Counted from the stretch's first letter, positions 16,143 through 25,652 are shown. The stretch: DNA of 56,345 nucleotides from Bacteroidaceae bacterium (GCA_900771425.1 CAAGNV010000071.1:1-56345); one strand, 5' to 3'. Numbers and translations: made by a program. Notes: generated by a model from the letters alone, not told the origin.

Positions 16143-16218
16143 AAAAAAAGGGGTAACGCCTTACCCCAACCTTTGTTAACCTTAAATCTAATACTATGAA
16201 AAACACAATGCAAAGGTA
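16143..16218 (-). ncRNA. Candidate very short transcript (promoter plus terminator, about 60 nt)
   Basis: On the minus strand a -7 box TACCTTTG (16211-16218) is followed within about 60 nt by a strong terminator: stem GGGGTAA/TTACCCC (16150-16156, 16161-16167) and seven T (16143-16149). The -33 element is weak (TTGC about 18 bp upstream). The stretch between reads as AT-rich RNA with no ORF. This compact unit could be a small RNA or an attenuated leader. I cannot name it; the Bacteroidales-1 RNA motif is one candidate to compare. Nothing else is seen in 16219-16545. Confidence 0.45.
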
Positions 16219-16545
16219 GTGCTTTTTTTGTAACAAGCAAGCGTTTTAACAAAAATTATTAGAAATTTTCTCATTTTATTCAGTTTATTTGAGAGATTTT
16301 GACATTTTGTAAAGAAATTTGCAACATGCACTATACAAAATGCGCAAAAACAGAGATGCGGCGTTTCATTTATGGCAGAACAAAACAGCAGTGGAATAGT
16401 TGATATTATGAGCAAATAATTACGATTTTTTCATTTATAAGCGTCCTTTTGCAGGTATGGACTTCAAATAATCGTAAGATATCACCATTTTGGCGGTATG
16501 AACGTCGAGCCGTCAATACGTATTACAAGAAACGAACCACACAAA

Positions 16546-16833
16546 TCAGAACATTATATCGGTAATGACTTGGGCACCGACGTTGTCATTCAGTTTCTTG
16601 ACGATTGACTGACGTTGCATCATCAATTCGTTACGAATGACAGAGGACGACAGTTTAACGTGAAGTGTCTGATTCTGTATATATATTTCGCGCGTATATC
16701 GATTGATACCTTCGCCCATCACTTCTGGCCACGCACTGATGAGGCGATGCTGATTGAGCGGAGTTTCAAGTCCCTGCAAACGTATGAACTGGCTAATCAC
16801 GTCTGATATGTTCTCTGAATTGCTGCGTCTCAT
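16546..16833 (-). CDS. DUF721 protein (DciA-like)
   Basis: A 95-residue protein of the DUF721 family, whose DciA members load the replicative helicase in bacteria lacking DnaC. Visible features are the N-terminal helix ISDVISQFIRLQGLETPL, the central WPEVMGEGINRYTREIYIQNQTLHVKLSSSVIRNELMMQR (the family's W..V.G..I...T......G.L.V...S...L) and a short C-terminal strand. The ATG at 16833 is preferred; the frame also has an upstream TTG. It lies 71 bp after recF on the same strand, a common pairing of replication genes. Confidence 0.85.
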   Translation of the reverse strand: MRRSNSENISDVISQFIRLQGLETPLNQHRLISAWPEVMGEGINRYTREIYIQNQTLHVKLSSSVIRNELMMQRQSIVKKLNDNVGAQVITDIMF

Positions 16834-16904
16834 TGTTTTGTGGTTCAAGGGGATTTAGGTAATATAGTTGTTTTGGGAAATAGCCGATGGGTAAAGTCTG
16901 ACGG

Positions 16905-18011
16905 TCAATGGCTGATTAATTCGATAACTCCGCCATTAACAGTGAACAGCCGATAATCTTCCTGCGTATTACGAAGTATGCGATCAAGATTTTCGCGATT
17001 TGTGTCAGTTATGAATATCTGTCCAAAAGATTCGTCATTGGCGAGTTTGACAATCTGCTCAACACGGCGCGAGTCGAGTTTGTCGAAAATGTCATCAAGG
17101 AGCAGAAGCGGCGTTGTGTGACTGCCTGTACGTTTCAAGAAATGAAATTGTGAGAGTTTCAGACTGATGAGGAAAGTCTTGGTCTGTCCCTGACTGCCTT
17201 CACCGCGCAGCGGGTAACCATCGACCGTCATCTCGAGGTCGTCACGATGTATTCCGTGGAGAGAATGCCCTACTGCTATGTCTTTATTACGGTCATGCTG
17301 AATGACATCGAGCAACGGTCCTCGCTGACAGTGGCTGATATAACTGAGCCCTACCCTCTCGTGGTTCTGGGAAATGCGTGTGTAATACTCCTGAAAGAGA
17401 GGAATAAGTTCATCGACAAATGCCTTACGATATTTATATACGCGCTCGCCCGTCTCTGCCATCACTTCTTCATATACGCTGAGCATCTCCATGTCGATTG
17501 CACCTTCTTCGGCCTTCAGCAACATATTACGCTGTTGGAGTGCTTTGTTGTAGCGCATGAGGTCCTCCATATATTCATGGCTGTATTGTGAGATGCACAT
17601 ATCCATGAACCTGCGACGTTCGTCGCTTCCACCGACAATCAGGGCTTGATCGTTAGGCGAAACCAGTATGACGGGCAGGAGTCCGATATGCTCGGCCATG
17701 CGTTTGTATGGTTTGTCGCCACGTTTCACCACCTTTTTCTGCCCCCGACGTACGGCACAACTGATTTGCTCTGCAGTGCCGTCAATGTCATAATTGCCCT
17801 GAAGCATGAAGAATTCCTCATCATGTCGTATGTTGAGGGCATCGATATTGTTCGTTGCATTCTTCGTATATGACAAGAAAAAAATAGCATCCAGGATGTT
17901 GGTCTTGCCTTCTCCGTTCATACCAATAAAGCAATTGATATGAGGAGAGAAGCCGAGGTCAGCCTCCTGGATGTTCTTATAGTTCAGTATGGACAGGTGG
18001 TTAAGTATCAT
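16905..18011 (-). CDS. recF: DNA replication and repair protein RecF
   Basis: SMC-like ATPase that loads RecA at gaps with RecO and RecR. The 368 residues are the usual RecF length. Walker A is GMNGEGKTNILDAI (29-42), the ABC-type signature is LRGEGSQGQTKTFLISLKLSQ, and Walker B is PLLLLDDIFDKLDSRR, followed by the D-loop and FITDTNRENL switch. It is followed by the DciA-like gene. An inverted repeat (18027-18060) lies just upstream of its start. Confidence 0.95.
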   Translation of the reverse strand: MILNHLSILNYKNIQEADLGFSPHINCFIGMNGEGKTNILDAIFFLSYTKNATNNIDALNIRHDEEFFMLQGNYDIDGTAEQISCAVRRGQKKVVKRGDKPYKRMAEHIGLLPVILVSPNDQALIVGGSDERRRFMDMCISQYSHEYMEDLMRYNKALQQRNMLLKAEEGAIDMEMLSVYEEVMAETGERVYKYRKAFVDELIPLFQEYYTRISQNHERVGLSYISHCQRGPLLDVIQHDRNKDIAVGHSLHGIHRDDLEMTVDGYPLRGEGSQGQTKTFLISLKLSQFHFLKRTGSHTTPLLLLDDIFDKLDSRRVEQIVKLANDESFGQIFITDTNRENLDRILRNTQEDYRLFTVNGGVIELISH

Positions 18012-18026
18012 GGTCAGTATGTTTTA

Positions 18027-18060
18027 AGGCCGTCAACCATCAATCAGTGACTGACGGCCT
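18027..18060. repeat. 9-bp inverted repeat between carB and recF
   Basis: AGGCCGTCA (18027-18035) pairs perfectly with TGACGGCCT (18052-18060) across a 16-nt loop. No T-run follows on either strand, so it is not a standard terminator. It lies 16 bp before the recF ATG and could be an operator or leader hairpin. Confidence 0.5.
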
Positions 18061-18078
18061 CAACATGTGTGGTCTTAT

Positions 18079-21000
18079 CTATACGTACTCTTGCCAGCTC
18101 TTGATCTGGATGTCGTTCAGATTCATGGCCGTGAATGCTTCGATGAATGCCTTCGCAAGGCGAGGGTTGGTCATCAGAGGAATATTGTGGTCAATGGCAG
18201 CACGACGAATCTTGTAGCCGTTTGTGAGTTCGCGTTTTGTCTGGTTCTTAGGCACATTTACAATGAGGTCGAACTTGTGGTCGGCAATCATCTGCATAAC
18301 ATTGCTGCCTTCGTTCTCGTCAGGCCATGACACAGGAGTAGCCTTCACGCCGTTTTCGTTCAGGAACTGAGCCGTTCCCTTAGTGCCGTAAACGTCGTAG
18401 CCCTTGTTCACGAGCATCTGACATGCCTCGAGCAAATCGACCTTGCCTCGTGCGCCACCCGATGAGATGAGGATTGACTTCTTAGGGAGCTTATAGCCAG
18501 TAGCGATGAGTGCATTGAGCAATGCCTCGTTGAGGTCATCACCTATACATCCGACTTCACCCGTAGAACTCATATCGACACCGAGCACTGGGTCGGCATT
18601 CTGCAGACGAGCGAACGAGAACTGGCTGGCCTTGACACCGATACGGTCAATGTCGAACTCGCGCTTGTCAGGCTGAGTGTAAGGAGCGTCGAGCATGATT
18701 CGGGTTGCTGTCTCAATCAAGTTGTGCTTGAGAATCTTGCTGACGAATGGGAACGAACGGCTGGCACGGAGGTTACATTCGATTACCTTGACGGTTTGTC
18801 CCTTGGCAAGGTACTGGATGTTGAACGGACCTGATATGTTGAGTTCCTTGGCAATCTGACGGCTTATCTTCTTTATCTGGCGGATTGTAGAGTAATAGAT
18901 GTGCTGTGCAGGGAACACGAGAGTGGCGTCGCCTGAGTGCACTCCGGCAAATTCTACGTGTTCGCTGATAGCATATTCCACGATGTCGCCTTCCTTGGCA
19001 ACGGCGTCGAACTCTATTTCCTTCGTGTCCTGCATGAACTGGCTCACTACGACTGGGTAATCCTGACTGACCTCGGTAGCCATCTTGAGGAAGCGTTCGA
19101 GCTCTTCGTCGTTGTAGCAGACGTTCATTGCTGCGCCCGAGAGCACATAGCTTGGACGCACGAGTACTGGATATCCTACTTCGGAGATGAACTCCTTAAT
19201 GTCATCCATGCTTGTAAGGGCACGCCAAGCAGGCTGGTCGATACCGAGTTTGTCGAGCATTGCAGAGAACTTGTTTCGGTTTTCTGCACGGTCGATGCTT
19301 ATAGGTGAAGTACCGAGGATAGGCACATCCTGACGGTAGAGTTTCATTGCGAGATTGTTCGGAATCTGTCCGCCGACACTTACGATGACGCCGCGTGGCT
19401 GTTCAAGGTCTATGACGTCGAGCACACGTTCGAACGAAAGTTCATCGAAGTAAAGTCGGTCACATACGTCGTAGTCGGTGCTGACGGTCTCAGGATTATA
19501 GTTAATCATGATGGACTTATAGCCGAGTTTACGTGCCGTATTGATGGCGTTGACCGAACACCAGTCGAATTCTACCGATGAACCAATGCGGTAAGCACCA
19601 CTTCCGAGTACCACTACTGACTTTTCGTGAGCATAATAGTTTACGTCGTAACCAGTTGTGTTGTAAGTCATGTAGAGGTAGTTTGTGAGTTCAGGATGCT
19701 CGCTTGCTACGGTGTTGATGCGCTTAACGGCTGGAAGTATGCCTTGCTCCTTACGGTACTTGCGTACGAGGAGGTTGGCTGACTCCATGTTGCCCTGTGG
19801 TTTAAGCACGAACTTTGCAATCTGGAAATCGCTGAACCCACAGGCCTTTACCTCATGCATGAGTTCAGGAGTTATTTCTTCGAGGCTGTTAAGTGTCTGG
19901 AGTTGATGCTTCAGGTCAACGATATGCTTCAGTCGGTCGAGGAACCACACGTCAATCTTTGTGAGCTGTTCGATGCGCTCGGTAGTGTAGCCTTCCTCAA
20001 GTGCCTGAGCTATGGCAAAGATGCGGAGGTCGGTTGGATGTGAGAGTTCGCGGTCGAGGTCTGCAAACTTGTTGTGGTCGTTGCCTACGAATCCGTGCAT
20101 TCCCTGGCCTATCATGCGAAGTCCCTTCTGAATCATCTCCTCGAACGTGCGTCCGATAGACATGATTTCACCTACAGACTTCATCGACGAACCAATCTCA
20201 CGGCTTACTCCTGCGAACTTGGTAAGGTCCCAACGAGGTATCTTGCAAATCATGTAATCAAGTTGAGGAGCTACGTATGCTGAGTTAGGAGTGCCCATCT
20301 CACCGATTTGATCGAGTGTGTATCCAAGTCCGATCTTTGCTGCGACAAAGGCAAGCGGATAACCTGTAGCCTTTGATGCGAGGGCAGACGAACGGCTGAG
20401 TCGTGCGTTTACCTCGATGATACGGTAGTCGTTTGTCTCGGCGTTGAAGGCAAACTGTATGTTACATTCGCCCACGATTCCGAGGTGACGGACGCAGCGA
20501 ATAGATATCTGCTGGAGCATTTTTACTTGCTCGTCGGTCAGAGAGCAAGTTGGCGCAACTACGATTGACTCGCCTGTATGGATGCCGAGTGGGTCGAAGT
20601 TTTCCATTGAAGCCACGGTGAAACAGTGGTCATTGCGGTCGCGGATTACCTCGAATTCAATCTCTTTCCATCCCTTCAGCGACTCTTCGACCAAAATCTG
20701 TGGTGCGAAAGTGAATGCGCTTTCTGCAAGTTCGCGGAAAGCCTTCTCGTCAGGACAGATGCCGCTGCCAAGTCCGCCGAGTGCATAAGCCGAACGAATC
20801 ATGACAGGGAAGTGAATCTCATTGGCAGCACGCAGTGCGTCTTCCATGTTTTCCACCGCCTGGCTGACCGGAGTCTTCAACTCAATTTCGTCGAGTTTCT
20901 TTACGAAGAGGTCGCGGTCCTCAGTGTACATAATGGCTTCGACACTTGTTCCGAGTACCTGGACGTTATATTCCTTGAGTACTCCCGACTGGTAGAGTTC

Positions 21001-21294
21001 AGTTCCACAATTGAGTGCTGTCTGACCACCGAATGCAAGAAGAATGCCGTCAGGACGCTCCTTCTTGATAATTTCAGTTACAAAAAAAGGTGTCACTGGT
21101 AGGAAATAAACCTTGTCAGCAATACCTTCACTCGTCTGAATAGTAGCAATGTTGGGATTAACCAATACGGAACTGATACCCTCTTCTCTAAGGGCTTTCA
21201 ATGCTTGAGAACCGGAGTAGTCAAATTCGCCTGCCTGACCAATCTTGAGTGCTCCACTTCCAAGAACCAAGACTTTCTTGAGTTGCTTTTCCAT
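18079..21294 (-). CDS. carB: Carbamoyl-phosphate synthase large subunit
   Basis: Makes carbamoyl phosphate from bicarbonate, ATP and glutamine-derived ammonia for pyrimidine and arginine synthesis. The 1071 residues cover the full family length: two homologous ATP-grasp halves (first with GSGALKIGQAGEFDYSGSQA, second with GSGAYRIGSSVEFDWCSVNA) and the C-terminal MGS-like allosteric domain (ILISSGGARGKVDLL to the end). The small subunit gene is not in this window. It has its own promoter (21338-21345); the pyrimidine genes pyrD and pyrK are 13 kb away. Confidence 0.97.
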   Translation of the reverse strand: MEKQLKKVLVLGSGALKIGQAGEFDYSGSQALKALREEGISSVLVNPNIATIQTSEGIADKVYFLPVTPFFVTEIIKKERPDGILLAFGGQTALNCGTELYQSGVLKEYNVQVLGTSVEAIMYTEDRDLFVKKLDEIELKTPVSQAVENMEDALRAANEIHFPVMIRSAYALGGLGSGICPDEKAFRELAESAFTFAPQILVEESLKGWKEIEFEVIRDRNDHCFTVASMENFDPLGIHTGESIVVAPTCSLTDEQVKMLQQISIRCVRHLGIVGECNIQFAFNAETNDYRIIEVNARLSRSSALASKATGYPLAFVAAKIGLGYTLDQIGEMGTPNSAYVAPQLDYMICKIPRWDLTKFAGVSREIGSSMKSVGEIMSIGRTFEEMIQKGLRMIGQGMHGFVGNDHNKFADLDRELSHPTDLRIFAIAQALEEGYTTERIEQLTKIDVWFLDRLKHIVDLKHQLQTLNSLEEITPELMHEVKACGFSDFQIAKFVLKPQGNMESANLLVRKYRKEQGILPAVKRINTVASEHPELTNYLYMTYNTTGYDVNYYAHEKSVVVLGSGAYRIGSSVEFDWCSVNAINTARKLGYKSIMINYNPETVSTDYDVCDRLYFDELSFERVLDVIDLEQPRGVIVSVGGQIPNNLAMKLYRQDVPILGTSPISIDRAENRNKFSAMLDKLGIDQPAWRALTSMDDIKEFISEVGYPVLVRPSYVLSGAAMNVCYNDEELERFLKMATEVSQDYPVVVSQFMQDTKEIEFDAVAKEGDIVEYAISEHVEFAGVHSGDATLVFPAQHIYYSTIRQIKKISRQIAKELNISGPFNIQYLAKGQTVKVIECNLRASRSFPFVSKILKHNLIETATRIMLDAPYTQPDKREFDIDRIGVKASQFSFARLQNADPVLGVDMSSTGEVGCIGDDLNEALLNALIATGYKLPKKSILISSGGARGKVDLLEACQMLVNKGYDVYGTKGTAQFLNENGVKATPVSWPDENEGSNVMQMIADHKFDLIVNVPKNQTKRELTNGYKIRRAAIDHNIPLMTNPRLAKAFIEAFTAMNLNDIQIKSWQEYV

Positions 21295-21337
21295 CTTAAA
21301 TATTTATTAAGTGCTTGTAGATTTTCTTTTCGGTGTG

Positions 21338-21345
21338 CAAAGGTA
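21338..21345 (-). promoter_or_regulatory. -7 box (TACCTTTG) of carB
   Basis: Minus-strand TACCTTTG followed by CACACC, 44 bp before the carB ATG. Confidence 0.65.
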
Positions 21346-21448
21346 CGAAAAAAATCGTGAACAAGTGTACAAATTGCCACACTTTTTCTTATATAACTAT
21401 CAAATTATTCATGTAAGGCGCAATAACGCAAAGATAGAGTTTGCAATG

Positions 21449-21602
21449 GCATCCGTACAATCAGGAAAACACATGCGGTCGTTCCGTCAATCACATGCGG
21501 TCGTGATGACATTTACGTACGGTCGTAAAGACGATTACATACGGTCGTGATGACGATTGCGTCCGCTTGTATTCCATATTATGTCCGTATGTTTCGGTCA
21601 TT
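21449..21602. repeat. 22-bp-phased array d (core CATACGGTCGTGATGAC)
   Basis: Seven 22-bp steps start at 21449, 21471, 21493, 21515, 21537, 21559 and 21581. The unit at 21493 forms ATCAC-ATGCGGTC-GTGAT. The unit at 21515 forms TTTACG-TACGGT-CGTAAA, so both arms differ from the former in a compensating way. The unit at 21537 is ATTAC/GTGAT with one wobble. The array lies between PAP2 and carB. The same words occur twice at 40112-40155. Confidence 0.8.
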
Positions 21603-21627
21603 ACGTATGACCGACTCTCCTACCCCA

Positions 21628-22905
21628 TCACAGCAACACCTTCCAGCAGAAGTTCACGACGAACCGGTTTGCCATGCGTGAATCGAACACATGGACATAG
21701 TCGCAACTCACGCCGACCGCATATTTTTCACGGTCAAGGTAGTTCAATTCCACCCCGCACCCACATTCGCCGTTCATCTCGTCCTTGCAGTCAGTTTCGG
21801 TCGAAGTGAGCATTCGTCCTCCCGCAAAGGCCTTTCCGTCGAACCTGATGGCAGGAGTGAGAAGCCATGAATAGCGGAAACCGGTATCAAGATGGTAGGC
21901 TTCGAGGTTAAAGCCTTCTGGCTGGAGTCCTACGGCATAGTTTCGGGAAGCCGAGGTTGTAGATACACGCCCCATCACGTCCCAAGCGAAGTGTTGGTCG
22001 TAGAACTGAGAGTACTGAAACCCAGCAGAGAAAGTCGTTCCGTAGTTCACGTCTTCGTCGTGATTGCTGCCCCACTCTATGCCTGACACAAGGCTGACCG
22101 ACGTCGGTTGGGCATTATATCTGAGCAGGCGCTCCACGTCGTCAAGCGCCATGTGAGGCTTGTTGATGCCCTTTTCGCCAAATATCCTGTCGGCAATGAA
22201 ATAGGCGAAGTTGGTTGAGACGATACCTATACCAGCCCCGACATAAATGTCTTTAGCCCAATGTTTGTTGCCGTAAAGGCGAAGGAACTCGGTTGCGGTC
22301 GATGCACCGTATGCACCGATGCTCACCCAGGGACTGATGTGCCCGTACTCACGATGCAGTATGGTTGCGCTCGCGTATGCCAGTGCCACATGGCGCGACG
22401 GCATACTATTGTCATCTTCACCGTTAGGGCGACGTTCGTCGGTTATGCCCTTGAGTGCCGACGACAGCCCCGCAGTCAGCCCCAGAGCAAATGCGTTCGA
22501 CGTAATCATGCGTCGTGTAGTGCTGCGTGACTCAACTCCAAGCAATTTCAACCCCCATGTAACAGCCAACGGCGACATTGCCACACCATAATCAACCCAG
22601 TCATTACCCCGAGTCTGCCAAGTACATTCATTGTCGTAGAAGTCCTTATGACGCCACGAGTCAATACCGCCACGCAACAGTTCGCCTATTCCGTCGAAGT
22701 GAAAAGACATTTCATGACGGAGAAGGCTGCGGTCGTGCTCGGCAACGACATCACGCACCTGCTGCTCCTGTTCCGCCCGAATCATACGTGCCTCGATGTC
22801 GGCAAGAAACGAAGAATCGACCGTTTCGTAAGTCACGTCCTGCGCAAATGCCATTCCTGTAAGTGCCGAAAGTACCACACCTATTATTATTTTATATAAG
22901 TCCAT
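21628..22905 (-). CDS. PAP2-family phosphatase with outer-membrane-like C-terminus
   Basis: Exported phosphatase of the type 2 phosphatidic acid phosphatase superfamily, probably acting on lipid phosphates or lipid A precursors. A signal peptide (MDLYKIIIGVVLSALTGMAFAQ) leads to the PAP2 motifs KGITDERRP (K-x6-RP), MPSRHVALA (PSxH) and NKHWAKD (H-x3-D; the preceding Ser-Arg of the motif is LR here). The C-terminal 160 residues alternate in beta-barrel fashion and end NRFVVNFCWKVLL, suggesting an outer-membrane anchor. The frame is open back to 22995, but the -7 box at 22941-22948 puts transcription start near 22934, so the ATG at 22905 (or 22932) is the real start. It is divergent from the DUF3256 gene. 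Confidence 0.8.
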   Translation of the reverse strand: MDLYKIIIGVVLSALTGMAFAQDVTYETVDSSFLADIEARMIRAEQEQQVRDVVAEHDRSLLRHEMSFHFDGIGELLRGGIDSWRHKDFYDNECTWQTRGNDWVDYGVAMSPLAVTWGLKLLGVESRSTTRRMITSNAFALGLTAGLSSALKGITDERRPNGEDDNSMPSRHVALAYASATILHREYGHISPWVSIGAYGASTATEFLRLYGNKHWAKDIYVGAGIGIVSTNFAYFIADRIFGEKGINKPHMALDDVERLLRYNAQPTSVSLVSGIEWGSNHDEDVNYGTTFSAGFQYSQFYDQHFAWDVMGRVSTTSASRNYAVGLQPEGFNLEAYHLDTGFRYSWLLTPAIRFDGKAFAGGRMLTSTETDCKDEMNGECGCGVELNYLDREKYAVGVSCDYVHVFDSRMANRFVVNFCWKVLL

Positions 22906-22940
22906 TTGTTTCAAAGTATGTTTTTTACTCATAATGCCGA

Positions 22941-22948
22941 CAAAGTTA
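22941..22948 (-). promoter_or_regulatory. -7 box (TAACTTTG) of the PAP2 gene
   Basis: Minus-strand TAACTTTG with a TTG about 22 bp upstream. It excludes the longest possible start of the PAP2 frame. Confidence 0.65.
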
Positions 22949-23023
22949 GTAAAAGAATTCTGTAAAATGTCAATAAACACAAAATAATTCATCAATTAGC
23001 ACGATGCATTATGAATAATTTCG

Positions 23024-23031
23024 TAACTTTG
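23024..23031 (+). promoter_or_regulatory. -7 box (TAACTTTG) of the DUF3256 gene
   Basis: Plus-strand TAACTTTG followed by CGCC. Transcription would start near 23038, so the ATG at 23062 with its signal peptide is the more likely start than those at 23011 or 23041. Confidence 0.6.
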
Positions 23032-23061
23032 CGCCAATGTATGGCATATAACAAGCATCAG

Positions 23062-23685
23062 ATGAAGAATTCTCACATCAAACCAATCATAGCAGCAATC
23101 ATGCTTACCGTGGCATCAACCGATGCGGCAGCACTGACCGTACGTCAGGTACTATCAAGCATGCCCGACAGCATACTTGCCATATTTACAAAGAACGACC
23201 GCCTCGACTTCATCGATTTCATCGACAGCAACATGAAGGCGAAAGTAAACAACCGTCTGGGCGAACCGACCGTCATGACCGTGCTTACTGACGATTTCTG
23301 CCACATCGACATGGACGAGCGCAGTACCATTGAGATGAAAATACTCAACGACAGCACGTTCTGCATCGTCAACTCGGTAAAGGTCACTACCCACTGGGAC
23401 AGCGACATACGTGTATATAAGTCAGATTGGACAGAACTGTCATCGACCGATTTCTTCGCCATGCCTACCGTCGAGCAATTCATTCCGAAGCCCGAAAGCA
23501 TGACTCCGACTCAGTACCGCAACCTGCTGAACCGTGCCGAAACTCCGTTCTACCACATGTCATTCACTGCAGGAAGTACCGACCTCACTGTCACATACTC
23601 CACTTCCGCCACGGCCGACAGCGACTACGACACCATGCTCCGCCCCTACATCCACCCCACCCTTACCCTCTCACTCCGGCAATAA
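23062..23685 (+). CDS. DUF3256-family exported protein
   Basis: A 207-residue protein with signal peptide MKNSHIKPIIAAIMLTVASTDAAA. The mature part matches the Bacteroidales-specific DUF3256 pattern: VLSSMPDSILAIFTKNDRLDFIDFIDSNMKAKVNNRLGEPTVM, then paired beta strands with IDMDERSTIEMKIL and RVYKSDWTEL. Function is not known; periplasmic or outer-membrane location is inferred from the signal peptide. It is followed 41 bp later by an MFS transporter gene on the same strand and is divergent from PAP2. The frame continues upstream to an ATG at 23011, which would precede the promoter. Confidence 0.75.
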   Translation: MKNSHIKPIIAAIMLTVASTDAAALTVRQVLSSMPDSILAIFTKNDRLDFIDFIDSNMKAKVNNRLGEPTVMTVLTDDFCHIDMDERSTIEMKILNDSTFCIVNSVKVTTHWDSDIRVYKSDWTELSSTDFFAMPTVEQFIPKPESMTPTQYRNLLNRAETPFYHMSFTAGSTDLTVTYSTSATADSDYDTMLRPYIHPTLTLSLRQ

Positions 23686-23726
23686 CACTGTATAACAAGA
23701 ATAAAACCTAAACAAATCAATCATTT

Positions 23727-25184
23727 ATGAATCAAAATCAAACTACTCAGCAGAAACTCATGACCAACTGGCGTTGGTGGCTCTGCTCGTTGCTGTTCGT
23801 TGCAACGACCGTTAACTATCTTGACCGTCAGGTCTTGTCACTAACTTACGAAGAATTCATAAAGCCAGAATTCAACTGGAGCGATGCCGACTACGGCACG
23901 ATAACATCGTTCTTCAGCATATTCTACGCCATCGCCTGTCTCTTTGCCGGCAAGTTCGTCGATTGGATGGGAACTAAGAAAGGTTACATCATAAGCATCT
24001 TCGTATGGAGTTTCGGTGCATGTCTCCACGCTGCATGCGGATGGGCAACATCACATATCGAAGGCATTGACCTCAGCACAGTCGAAGCAGGCAGCAATGC
24101 CGCACTTGCCGTTGCCACCACATCCGTATATCTCTTCCTACTCTGCCGAGGCATCCTCGCACTTGGTGAGGCAGGCAACTTCCCTGCAGCCATCAAGGTC
24201 GTAGCAGAGTACTATCCGAAGAAAGACCGTGCATTCGCTACAAGCATCTTCAACGCCGGCGCATCCGTAGGCGCACTTGCAGCACCACTCTGCATCCCGC
24301 CATTGGCACAGCACCTCGGTTGGGAAATGGCATTCATCATCATCGGTGCGCTCGGATTCCTCTGGATTTTCTTCTGGCAGTTCATGTATGAAAAGCCTGA
24401 AAACAGCACCCACGTAAACGAAGCAGAACTCGAATACATACATCAGGACGACGCTGCCGAGGCTGCAGAACGCGCTCAGCAGGCAGAAGCAACAAAGGAC
24501 GAAAAAGCCATTCCGTTCATGCAGTGCTTCACATACAAGCAGACATGGGCGTTCATCACAGGCAAGTTCTTCACCGACGGCGTATGGTGGTTCTTCCTCT
24601 TCTGGGCACCATCTTACTTCGACAATCAGTTCGGAGCAAAGGCTACAAGCCCACTCGGTCAAGGACTCATCTTCACCCTCTATGCCATCGTAACCGTTGT
24701 GTCAATCTACGGAGGCTATCTGCCTAAGTTGTTTGTCGAGAAGAAAGGCATGAATCCATACAGCGGCCGTATGCTCGCCATGCTCATCTTCGCCTTCTTC
24801 CCACTCTTTGCTCTCCTTGCACAACCGCTCGGAGTCAACAGCCCATGGTGGCCTGCAATTCTCATAGGACTTGCAGCAGCAGGACATCAGGCATGGTCAG
24901 CAAACCTCTTCTCCACTATCGGCGACATGTTCCCTAAGAGCACCATCGCAAGTATCACGGGCATTGGCGCCACTGCCGGTGGTATCGGTTCGATGATCAT
25001 ACAGAAGGCAGCAGGAAACCTCTTCACTTACGCCGAAGGACAGGGTGCAGCATTCCAGTTCCTCGGTTTCGAAGGCAAGCCGGCAGGTTACTTCATCGTA
25101 TTCTGCTTCTGCGGCATAGCATACCTCATCGCATGGTGTATCATGAAGAGCCTTGTACCAAAATACAAGCCTATCAAAGCATAA
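23727..25184 (+). CDS. MFS transporter, hexuronate/anion:cation symporter type
   Basis: A 485-residue inner-membrane transporter with about 12 membrane segments. The first helix carries NYLDRQVLSL, the signature of the anion:cation symporter family that includes ExuT-type hexuronate carriers. The loop 2-3 motif reads GKFVDWMGTKKGY, and helix 5 has RGILALGEAGNFPAAIKVVAEYYPKKDRAFATSIFNAGASVGAL. A galacturonate- or glucuronate-like substrate is likely from family only; no uronate catabolic genes are nearby. It may be transcribed with the DUF3256 gene (41-bp gap) and is followed by a terminator. Confidence 0.88.
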   Translation: MNQNQTTQQKLMTNWRWWLCSLLFVATTVNYLDRQVLSLTYEEFIKPEFNWSDADYGTITSFFSIFYAIACLFAGKFVDWMGTKKGYIISIFVWSFGACLHAACGWATSHIEGIDLSTVEAGSNAALAVATTSVYLFLLCRGILALGEAGNFPAAIKVVAEYYPKKDRAFATSIFNAGASVGALAAPLCIPPLAQHLGWEMAFIIIGALGFLWIFFWQFMYEKPENSTHVNEAELEYIHQDDAAEAAERAQQAEATKDEKAIPFMQCFTYKQTWAFITGKFFTDGVWWFFLFWAPSYFDNQFGAKATSPLGQGLIFTLYAIVTVVSIYGGYLPKLFVEKKGMNPYSGRMLAMLIFAFFPLFALLAQPLGVNSPWWPAILIGLAAAGHQAWSANLFSTIGDMFPKSTIASITGIGATAGGIGSMIIQKAAGNLFTYAEGQGAAFQFLGFEGKPAGYFIVFCFCGIAYLIAWCIMKSLVPKYKPIKA

Positions 25185-25284
25185 AGTAATAAAGGTATCG
25201 ACAGGGGCATCATCATATAGACATATAGCGAAATGCCCTTTATATAATTCGGGAACGGAACAACATTCCCATCAACAGACAGAC

Positions 25285-25325
25285 AAACCCGCACCGTCAG
25301 TAACGATGGCGCGGGTTTAGTTTTG
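25285..25325 (+). terminator. Terminator of the MFS transporter gene
   Basis: AAACCCGC (25285-25292) pairs with GCGGGTTT (25311-25318), followed by AGTTTTG, 100 bp past the stop. Confidence 0.7.
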
Positions 25326-25414
25326 ATGTACGTCCACAAGTACTCAGCCCCTTGCATCAAAACACGTCATCACATTATCTATATTGTCTTGCAGTCATTT
25401 GTATAACTACTGCC

Positions 25415-25498
25415 ACGACGGTGCAGTTTACTACTGCGACGGTGTAGTAAACGACATCGACGGTGTTTATTACTACTGCGACGGTGCAGTAAGAAGCG
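25415..25498. repeat. 21-bp-phased array e (core GCGACGGTGCAGTA)
   Basis: Four units at 25415, 25436, 25457 and 25478 with exact 21-bp spacing and a shared GACGGTG. The last unit is the palindrome TACTGC-GACGGT-GCAGTA. Same family as array b at 3662-3745. It lies between two convergent genes with a terminator on each side. Confidence 0.85.
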
Positions 25499-25611
25499 AA
25501 AAGCATGTTAAGGTGAATCTGTCCTGATTGATGAAGTTTGATTACCAAGTACGTTCATTATGCACATTTCTCAACCGACTCATATTTCTATTTCATCATC
25601 TCTCCCTTTCA

Positions 25612-25652
25612 CATAAAACAAAAGCGTACCGACACATCTGTGAAGGTACGCC
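25612..25652 (-). terminator. Terminator of the GH2 gene
   Basis: On the minus strand GCGTACC (25645-25651) pairs with GGTACGC (25624-25630), followed by TTTTGTTTT, 23 bp past the stop. Confidence 0.8.

Noticed and set aside
18027..18060. Terminator between carB and recF
   Set aside because: The stem is good but there is no T-run on either strand, so it was listed only as an inverted repeat.
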